NCBI GenBank assembly: GCA_023489135.1
Contig: JAMDCE010000236.1
Coordinates: forward strand, 1-21,012
Direction: 5' to 3'
DNA from: Chloroflexota bacterium
GTDB taxonomy: Bacteria; Chloroflexota; Chloroflexia; JAMDCE01
DNA: 21,012 nucleotides
The translations under genes and the position numbers were made by a program. Each line of letters begins with the position of its first letter. The stretch's first letter is position 1. Positions 16,401 through 21,012 of this stretch are shown here, in pieces. The notes below the pieces were generated by a model, which was not told where the DNA came from, did not search any database, and worked only from the letters and a program-made list of their open reading frames with translations.

Positions 16401-16631
16401 GCCCTGGCGATGCTTCCCGTGGCTCTCGGGCTGGGGGAAGGAGCGGAGGTCCGCTCTCCCATGGCCGTCGTGGTGGTTGGAGGATTGCTTAGCTCGCTGG
16501 TTCTCACTCTGCTGCTAATTCCAGTAGTATATACCGCATTTGATGATCTCCAGCAGCGATTTCGCCCGAGAAAAGTCTCGTTTCGGACGGTGGCGTCCGC
16601 CACCGTGGTGGAAGGTTCCAACAAGGAGTGA
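13497..16631 (+). CDS. RND efflux permease, HAE1/AcrB family
   Basis: 1044 residues, the full HAE1 length. It starts with the typical MWLTEVSIRRPLFILM, has two porter halves (YPGAGPEEVEDQVTRPLEDA at 51-70 begins the first), and two membrane blocks. Proton-relay residues are visible: Asp399-Asp400 in GILVDDSIVVLENIFRH and Lys927 in GLVGKNGILLVDYTN, equivalent to AcrB Asp407/408 and Lys940. Family members expel hydrophobic or amphiphilic compounds by proton antiport, normally with a periplasmic adapter and TolC. Neither partner is encoded beside it; a PIG-L deacetylase follows after 22 bp. GAGGAG (13483-13488) lies 8 nt before ATG 13497, fixing the start. The missing adapter agrees with a monoderm envelope, or the partners are elsewhere. 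Confidence 0.96.
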   Translation: MWLTEVSIRRPLFILMVILGFVLVGAVAYTRLGADRYPSINLPYVTIIVTYPGAGPEEVEDQVTRPLEDAVAGANQLKSIRSYSMDSVSIVSLEFLDGANADSATTEVERKVNSARSQLPSDAKPPIVVKAEYSSLPVMSLAISGDLPLDQIHKIANETIKPRMETIKGVAAISIVGGLEREIQVRVDQDKLGARGLTTQQVYGALAQGNLSMPAGSIHERDREYSIRYTGLFQSLDELKNSVVAASPRGVVYLRDVADVVDAYKDRKVINRYNGREGVGLVITKQANANTVQVADSMKKALGQIQKSLPPGVMIAISDDQSSYVKRSLGDVQNNLFEAVVLTGIVLLVFLHTFRSTVIVMLAIPTSLISTFLMMWIMGFTLNFMSLMALALTIGILVDDSIVVLENIFRHLKLGETPVTAAIKGRSEIGLAAIAITLVDVVVYLPMAFMTGIVGGFFRQFGLTITVATLFSLFVSFTLTPMLASRWLGMGHGEGHSPLDRFGRRWESWFERLSVAYGGALKWALGHRVIVAAASLLLFFCAIALIPLNILGSEFLPAEDQSQFDLIAKMPPGTSLEATDQAMMKIESRLNQFPEVTEYFTTVGQGSVGFSSSSESRAAFITVKLVPKDERSRGISKITRAAEKLGEDVPGLELRTQLPTIGGPMGQPLMIQLKGDDLRQLGEAGARLEQIIRSIPGTASVTNSAEVGNPEIRVRADQWRLSDLGLTSAQVAAALRTNVEGMVASQLRPEGQTKVDIRILGGDRDRGGVGNLGTLPLASPKGFVATVDQATDISLVQGPTQILRFNRQRSVTIGADVSGRPLGDVVRDLRLELERSPLPEGVTYSMTGETEIMDESFSNLIMALALSILFMYMLMVALYESLLYPLVVMFCLPVAVIGALGGLLVTGQTVNMSSLIGMIMLMGLVGKNGILLVDYTNTLRARGKDRFSALTEAGPTRLRPIMMTTTAMALAMLPVALGLGEGAEVRSPMAVVVVGGLLSSLVLTLLLIPVVYTAFDDLQQRFRPRKVSFRTVASATVVEGSNKE

Positions 16632-16653
16632 CAAGCGAGGAGGAGGATCGTTC

Positions 16654-17397
16654 TTGACGTCTGACTATTTACCCACAACCACCGATTCCCAGCCAGAAGT
16701 GACCGGAAACAGGATCATGGTCATAATGGCGCACCCCGATGATGGAGAGTTTAGCTCCGCGGGCACGTTGGCCAAATGGATCAAGCGGGGCAAGGAGGTC
16801 ATCTACGTCGTCTGTACCAACGGAAACAAGGGGAGCGACGATCTTCAGATGACCCCTCAAAGGCTCGCCCAAATAAGAAAGGAGGAGCAGGAGGAGGCGG
16901 CACGTATCCTGGGGGTGAAGGAAGTAGTGTTCCTGGGATGGGAGGATGGTTACCTTCGGCCGACTCTGACTTTGCGCAGGGACATCTCGCGGGCCATCAG
17001 GCGCTATAAACCGGACGTTGCCATGTGTCCCGACCCCGCCACCTTTTACACCGGGCAGGGCTACGTCAATCATCCGGATCATCGGGCGACGGGAGAGGCG
17101 GCGCTGGCCGCTATCTTCCCGGCCGCGCGCGACAGGCTCACTTTCCCTGAATTGCTGGTCGAGGGCCTCGAGCCGCACAAGGTCAAGGAGCTTCTGATGT
17201 GGGGGACCCTATCCCCCGACAAGTGGTTCGACATCACGGAAACCATCGATATCAAGCTGGCGGCGCTCCGGGCGCACAGGAGTCAGGTGAGCGGCAAGGA
17301 ATTCGAGCTGCACGTACGGGAACGATCGGCCATGGCCGGGGAAGGGATCGGCGTCAAGTACGCCGAGGCATTCCGATACATAGCCCTGCCGGGATAG
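16654..17397 (+). CDS. PIG-L/LmbE-family zinc N-deacetylase
   Basis: 247 residues from TTG 16654, chosen because GAGGAGGAGG (16637-16646) lies 7 nt upstream; longer readings extend back into the RND gene and look non-native. The family motif AHPDD (26-30) and the second motif NHPDH (139-143) are both intact, giving His27, Asp30 and His143 as likely zinc ligands and Asp29 as the general base, by analogy with MshB. Members remove acetyl groups from N-acetylglucosamine conjugates such as GlcNAc-PI, GlcNAc-inositol, bacillithiol precursors or lincosamide intermediates. The substrate here cannot be assigned. Close spacing suggests co-transcription with the RND permease; a shared substrate would be inference. 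Confidence 0.92.
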   Translation: MTSDYLPTTTDSQPEVTGNRIMVIMAHPDDGEFSSAGTLAKWIKRGKEVIYVVCTNGNKGSDDLQMTPQRLAQIRKEEQEEAARILGVKEVVFLGWEDGYLRPTLTLRRDISRAIRRYKPDVAMCPDPATFYTGQGYVNHPDHRATGEAALAAIFPAARDRLTFPELLVEGLEPHKVKELLMWGTLSPDKWFDITETIDIKLAALRAHRSQVSGKEFELHVRERSAMAGEGIGVKYAEAFRYIALPG

Positions 17398-17404
17398 CCC
17401 CTTG

Positions 17405-17413
17405 TGCTACAAT
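17405..17413 (+). promoter_or_regulatory. Extended -10 promoter for the aldehyde dehydrogenase gene
   Basis: TGCTACAAT gives TG-n plus TACAAT (17408-17413, 5 of 6 to consensus), an extended -10 element. No good -35 lies at the right distance. It starts 7 bp after the PIG-L stop and predicts a leader of about 33 nt. Confidence 0.45.
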
Positions 17414-17452
17414 AAAGATAGCATCGTTGACTTGAAAGGAAGGGGCTGAGCC

Positions 17453-18931
17453 ATGCTCTGCAAGAACTATATCGGTGGGAAGTGGGTCGAATCAAACTCG
17501 CACAAGACCTTCGAGAGCATAAACCCGGCTACACGCGAGGTTCTAGGAGTCGTTACCAAGTCGGACGCGGCCGACGTGGAGGAAGCCGTTCAGTCGGCCA
17601 GGAATGCGTTTCCAAAATGGCGACTGGTCCCCGCTCCGCGGCGGGCAGAGATTCTCTTCAAGGCGGCCCAGATCATGCACAGCCGCAAGGAAGATCTGTC
17701 GACGCTGGTCACTCAAGAGATGGGCAAGGTGATTGGCGAGGGACGCGGGGACGTCCAGGAAGGCATAGACATGACCTTCTACATGGCCGGGGAGGGCCGT
17801 AGGCTGTTCGGCCAAACGACCCCTGCCGAGCTTCCCAACAAGTTCGCGATGTCGCTCCGTGACCCGATCGGGGTAGTGGCTGCCATCACCCCTTGGAACT
17901 TTCCCATAGCGATTCCAACATGGAAGATTATGCCCGCGCTGGTGGCGGGCAATACGGTGGTGTTCAAGCCGGCCAGCGACACGCCCTTGCTGGCGTGCAA
18001 GGTGGTGGAGATTCTGGAAGAGGCGGGGTTGCCCGCCGGAGTGCTCAATCTCGTTTACGGCCCGGGCGGAATCATCGGCGATGCGATTGTCGATCACCCT
18101 GGAATTAACCTCGTTTCTTTTACCGGCTCGACCGAGTCGGGAGCGCGAGTGGCAGAGAAGGCAACCAGAAAGCGCAAACAGGTCTCGCTGGAGATGGGGG
18201 GCAAGAACGCGATAATCGTTATGGAAGATGCCGACCTGGACCTGGCGGTGCAGGGGATCATCTGGTCCGCGTTCGGCACGACCGGCCAGCGCTGCACCGC
18301 CTGCAGTCGCGTAATCGCTCACGAAGCCATCGAGCGGGAGCTGACGGACAGGCTACTCAACCGCATCAAGACGCTGCGCCTCGGAAACGGTCTGGACACC
18401 GCAACCGACATCGGCCCCATTATTAACGAGAGCCAGCTGCACAAGATACATTCCTACGTCCAGGTAGGTCTCAAAGAAGGGGCGGATCTACTCGTGGGTG
18501 GGCAAATCTGCTCGGACGGGGAATGTGCCGGGGGCTTCTTCTATAAGCCAACCCTATTCTCGGGCGTGAGACCGGACATGCGCATAGCTCAGGAAGAGAT
18601 ATTTGGCCCTGTTTGCGCCATCATTGGAGTGAAAAGCCTCGACGAGGCCGTAGAGGTGAACAACCGCACCCCCTACGGGCTCTCCAGCTCCATTTATACC
18701 CAAGATGTCAACCAGGCGTTCACCGCCATCAGGGACATCACCACGGGAATCGTCTATGTCAACGCGGGCACCATCGGTGCGGAAGTGCATCTCCCGTTCG
18801 GGGGCACCCGGGGAACGGGAAACGGCCACCGAGAAGCCGGACAGGCCGCCCTCGACATCTTCTCCGAATGGAAGTCGGTCTACGTCGACTTCAGCGGCAA
18901 GCTGCAAAGGGCGCAGATAGACGTGGGCTGA
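17453..18931 (+). CDS. NAD(P)-dependent aldehyde dehydrogenase (ALDH superfamily)
   Basis: 492 residues, full length. The signature elements are present: PWNF (147-150, Asn149), FKPA (Lys172, cofactor binding), FTGSTESG (223-230), LEMGGKN (Glu247, general base) and GQRCTA (Cys281, nucleophile), followed by EEIFGPV and the C-terminal [16 protein letters not shown]. It oxidises an aldehyde to the acid with NAD or NADP in the cytoplasm. The C-terminal text is reminiscent of semialdehyde dehydrogenases, including the ALDH7 and ketoglutarate-semialdehyde groups, but I cannot choose a substrate. ATG 17453 has AAGGAAGGGG about 6 nt upstream. Its occurrence 4.3 kb from an AOR-family operon gives the cell two routes for aldehyde oxidation, one NAD(P)-linked and one ferredoxin-linked; a functional link is not shown. 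Confidence 0.95.
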   Translation: MLCKNYIGGKWVESNSHKTFESINPATREVLGVVTKSDAADVEEAVQSARNAFPKWRLVPAPRRAEILFKAAQIMHSRKEDLSTLVTQEMGKVIGEGRGDVQEGIDMTFYMAGEGRRLFGQTTPAELPNKFAMSLRDPIGVVAAITPWNFPIAIPTWKIMPALVAGNTVVFKPASDTPLLACKVVEILEEAGLPAGVLNLVYGPGGIIGDAIVDHPGINLVSFTGSTESGARVAEKATRKRKQVSLEMGGKNAIIVMEDADLDLAVQGIIWSAFGTTGQRCTACSRVIAHEAIERELTDRLLNRIKTLRLGNGLDTATDIGPIINESQLHKIHSYVQVGLKEGADLLVGGQICSDGECAGGFFYKPTLFSGVRPDMRIAQEEIFGPVCAIIGVKSLDEAVEVNNRTPYGLSSSIYTQDVNQAFTAIRDITTGIVYVNAGTIGAEVHLPFGGTRGTGNGHREAGQAALDIFSEWKSVYVDFSGKLQRAQIDVG

Positions 18932-19175
18932 ATAGTACTTTTTGCCGCCGTAATCCCCTTCGCGCGGGACTTTCTTCCTGTTGCTATCTTGCTTCATACG
19001 TGCAACAATAGGGGCACTGCAGCGCCCGGCTGGGCAGGCTTGCTTGCGGACCAAGCTACCCATAACTCATCAATAGTGACGGCTGTTGCCGGCCCGGCAA
19101 GGTAGGCGGGGGCGAAGCGCCAGAACAACTCGCTTTAGAGGTTGCTGCGGACATGTGGTTGGGGGGCACGTGTCG
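18932..19175. other. Leader region of the glycosidase gene with small hairpins
   Basis: About 244 bp without a gene. Two adjacent hairpins occur, GCCC-GGCT-GGGC (19024-19035) and GCTTG-9 nt-CAAGC (19038-19056), then a perfect odd palindrome TTGCCGG-C-CCGGCAA (19086-19100) that could be an operator or hairpin. I looked for riboswitch cores and found no convincing match. No strong -35/-10 pair stands out. Confidence 0.4.
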
Positions 19176-20690
19176 ATGTTCCGATCGCGGCAACCAAGAT
19201 TCTGGCACCTTGTTGTCCTCATCGCTATCGTTTCCTTAGGTCTTATTACTCCCGGGCCGAATGCATCCGCAGAATTAGCAACTGCCGCCTTGATCGGCCA
19301 GGCCTCTAGCAGCAAGCCGGCGTCTTCCTCGACGCCGCTGGGCTACGGCGTCATCGTCAGCAATCTCGCTAATCTCAATAAGGTTCAGGACCTGCAGTTC
19401 AACTGGGTTAAGTTGGGAGTGAGCTGGCAATCCGTCGAGGGGCAGAGAGGATCGTTCGACTGGACATCAATTGACGACGCTGTCTCACAGGCCTACGGCA
19501 GGGGGCTGAAAATCCTCATCAGGGTGGATGAATCGCCTTCCTGGGCTTCGGGAACCACGGCAAAAAACGGCCCACCGCTCGACGACCAGGATCTCGCGAA
19601 TTTCATGTACGTTTTGGCCGGCCGCTATCGCGGCCGAGTCAAGGCATACGAGATTTGGAACGAGCCGAATCTTGACGTGGAGTGGGGCGGCCAATACCCG
19701 AATCCGACCAAGTACGGGCAGATGCTGAGGGCTCTTTACCCACGAGTGAAGCAGGCCGACGCCAACGCCAAGGTGGTTACGGGCGGCCTGTCCAACACTG
19801 GGGAAGGCAACGGAACCACCGTGTACGGCGATCTCGCCTACATCAAGAACTTGTACGCCAGCAACCTTGGCAATGCCAAGGGGTACTTCGATGCCATCGG
19901 CTCTCATCCCTACGGCGGACCGAATTCACCCGAGGCCGATCCCTGGAAACCTCCTCCCCCCACCGGAACCTATTTCCGCCGAGCCTGGCAGCACAATCAG
20001 ATGGCCAATGTCCACGGGGGCGAGGACAAAGAGATCTGGGCCACTGAGTTCGGTTGGCTGCTCGATCCAGCGGTCGAGGGGAAGAGCTGCGATTTTGGAC
20101 CCCATTTCAACCGGTTCAAGCTGGACGCCGCCACCCAGGCGAATTACACTGTCAGGGCATTTCAATACGCTCAGGCCAACTGGCCGTTCATGGGGCCCAT
20201 GATCCTGATGAATCTCGATCTGTCCATGGATTCTTTTCGGTCGTCCGGTTGCGAGGTAGTGCAATTCTACTCATTACTGAGGCCCGATGGGTCGCCCAGG
20301 CCGGTCTACGATGCTCTGAAAGCGATGGCCAAACCGGCGCTGCTGCCGGCGGCCTTGAGCGTGAGCGCCACGGCCGTGAACTTCTTGATTGAGCCGGGCA
20401 GTGCAACCACGGTTCAAAGAACGATACAGCTTACGAATTCGGGCGATGGAGTCCTGTACTTCAGCGCGTCATCGGATCAACCCTGGTTGACCGTTACGCC
20501 GGCCAGTGGCACAGTACCCCAAACCCTGACCCTCACGGCCGATGGATCCGGGCTTACCAGCCCTGGTTACAAACGCGCAATTGTAACCATCAACACCTCG
20601 GGAACGCCTCTGAGCACGTTGAGCGTACCCGTCGTCCTGTACTACGGTCCGGTGAGCCGCGTTTATCTGCCATCCAGTTTTAGAAACTAA
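19176..20690 (+). CDS. Secreted clan GH-A glycoside hydrolase (GH39/GH5-like) with BACON-like domain
   Basis: 504 residues from ATG 19176, preceded by a G-run about 9 nt upstream; GTG 19170 is an alternative, and the longer frame back to 19086 looks non-coding. Residues 1-32 form a signal peptide with a likely cut after ASA. A TIM-barrel catalytic region (about 55-385) carries the clan GH-A acid/base Glu163 in EIWNEPN and a candidate nucleophile Glu291 in IWATEFGW. Residues 393-490 form a beta-sandwich with QPWLTVTPASGTVP, a BACON-like carbohydrate or protein-binding module. The end is VYLPSSFRN, like the YLP-type tails of Chloroflexota secreted proteins. It probably cuts a beta-linked polysaccharide outside the cell; the exact substrate is unknown. 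Its stop codon lies at the edge of repeat copy 2. Confidence 0.88.
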   Translation: MFRSRQPRFWHLVVLIAIVSLGLITPGPNASAELATAALIGQASSSKPASSSTPLGYGVIVSNLANLNKVQDLQFNWVKLGVSWQSVEGQRGSFDWTSIDDAVSQAYGRGLKILIRVDESPSWASGTTAKNGPPLDDQDLANFMYVLAGRYRGRVKAYEIWNEPNLDVEWGGQYPNPTKYGQMLRALYPRVKQADANAKVVTGGLSNTGEGNGTTVYGDLAYIKNLYASNLGNAKGYFDAIGSHPYGGPNSPEADPWKPPPPTGTYFRRAWQHNQMANVHGGEDKEIWATEFGWLLDPAVEGKSCDFGPHFNRFKLDAATQANYTVRAFQYAQANWPFMGPMILMNLDLSMDSFRSSGCEVVQFYSLLRPDGSPRPVYDALKAMAKPALLPAALSVSATAVNFLIEPGSATTVQRTIQLTNSGDGVLYFSASSDQPWLTVTPASGTVPQTLTLTADGSGLTSPGYKRAIVTINTSGTPLSTLSVPVVLYYGPVSRVYLPSSFRN

Positions 20691-20802
20691 ATAATCCGGC
20701 GAAAAGAATGCTATCAGCCTGGTCGGTAGCTCCAGCGTTGTGAGACGCGTTATGCCGCGTCTCTAACAGGACGCGAGGCGACAATAATGGCGGCGGACTA
20801 TT
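20687..20802 (+). repeat. 116-bp dispersed repeat, copy 2
   Basis: Same orientation as copy 1 (10115-10230); 15 mismatches in 116 positions and no gaps. The central hairpin keeps 8 bp: GAGACGCG (20742-20749) and CGCGTCTC (20756-20763) with a 6-nt loop. Its left edge includes the glycosidase stop codon (TAA 20688-20690), so the extra identity there (CTAAAT) may be chance and the core may begin at ATCCGGCG. Confidence 0.9.
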
Positions 20803-20804
20803 CC

Positions 20805-20845
20805 GCCAGGTCAGGGTCGGGTCTGAAACCTGCCCCTAGCCTGGC
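20805..20845. terminator. Long imperfect hairpin in the convergent gap
   Basis: 20805-20822 pairs with 20828-20845 around a 5-nt loop: 14 Watson-Crick pairs, 2 G-T wobbles and 2 mismatches in 18 positions. It lies between the glycosidase and a facing gene, immediately after repeat copy 2. No T tract follows, so it is either a bidirectional terminator or another palindromic repeat. Confidence 0.5.
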
Positions 20846-20878
20846 TGCTACAGACCACCGCTGATTAATGCGGTGTTA

Positions 20879-21012
20879 TCACCTCGCCGCCGGATAGGGA
20901 GGCGGGCCCACCGATGGCGTCGGCGTAGAAGTAGGTGTGGGAGTGGGCGTTGGAGTCGGTGTGGGAGTAGGCGTCGGCGTCGGCGTAGCCAGGGTGGAGG
21001 TGCCGCCGAACA
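20879..21012 (-). CDS. C-terminal part of a protein with a (Thr-Pro)n tail
   Basis: The minus strand is open from the window edge to TGA at 20879-20881, giving the last 43 residues. They comprise FGGTSTLA, nine consecutive Thr-Pro pairs, TSTPTP, and an end SVGPPPYPAAR. Such Thr-Pro runs are common as surface-protein linkers or tails in Chloroflexota, and the carboxypeptidase at 4404-5435 has a similar linker. Codons vary across the run (ACG, ACT, ACA with CCG, CCT, CCC, CCA), so the peptide rather than the DNA repeat seems maintained. The rest of the gene is outside the window and its function cannot be told; an extracellular protein is likely. Confidence 0.65.
   Translation of the reverse strand, partial: FGGTSTLATPTPTPTPTPTPTPTPTPTSTPTPSVGPPPYPAAR

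Noticed and set aside
16540..16653. Longer N-terminus of the PIG-L protein starting inside the RND gene
   Set aside because: The extra residues are the out-of-frame RND tail; the ribosome site at 16637-16646 supports the TTG at 16654.
18932..19175. Possible riboswitch (c-di-GMP or cobalamin type) before the glycosidase
   Set aside because: Fragments such as GGGGCACTG and GGACCAAGC caught the eye, but the conserved cores and B12 box are absent.
20881..21000. Degenerate hexamer repeat as a DNA tandem repeat or CRISPR-like array
   Set aside because: The periodicity is explained by Thr-Pro codons with varied third bases; there are no spacers or conserved repeats.

Overview
The window most likely comes from an uncultured member of the Chloroflexota. 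This is inferred from protein style, not from a marker gene. Secreted or membrane proteins carry Thr-Pro-rich linkers or tails (343-aa carboxypeptidase at 4404-5435; truncated gene at the right edge). The secreted glycosidase at 19176-20690 ends in VYLPSSFRN, like the YLP-type C-terminal tails common in this phylum. No rRNA, tRNA, CRISPR array, integrase or transposase was seen.

Left part (1-5500): the 3' end of a CxxC-x17-CxxC zinc-ribbon protein and its terminator; a 25-codon, very lysine-rich ORF with a near-perfect Shine-Dalgarno; then the ribosome-associated GTPase typA/bipA. On the opposite strand lies an envelope cluster: a membrane-anchored D-Ala-D-Ala carboxypeptidase behind a full-consensus sigma-70 promoter, lgt, and an alpha/beta hydrolase overlapping the end of lgt.

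Middle (5500-10300): three MFS transporters. Two are DHA3-like paralogues in convergent orientation, separated by about 355 bp holding what may be the decayed C-terminus of a cobalamin-binding protein. The third is a monocarboxylate-porter-like MFS facing the same way as the next operon.

Metabolic core (10292-13173, minus strand): a 16-cysteine polyferredoxin, an aldehyde:ferredoxin-oxidoreductase-family tungsten/molybdenum enzyme and a MoaD/ThiS-like sulfur carrier. They are tightly ordered, with three small palindromes over the predicted promoter. The downstream transporter may be part of the same unit, suggesting uptake or exchange of a carboxylate or aldehyde-derived substrate of unknown identity.

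Right part (13368-21012, mostly plus strand): an HAE1-type RND permease with a good promoter but no adapter protein beside it, a PIG-L-type deacetylase 22 bp downstream, an NAD(P)-dependent aldehyde dehydrogenase with its own extended -10 element, and a secreted clan GH-A glycosidase with a BACON-like domain. A 116-bp dispersed repeat with a central hairpin occurs twice, at 10115-10230 and 20687-20802, about 87 percent identical without gaps. The window ends inside a minus-strand gene with a (Thr-Pro)n tail.
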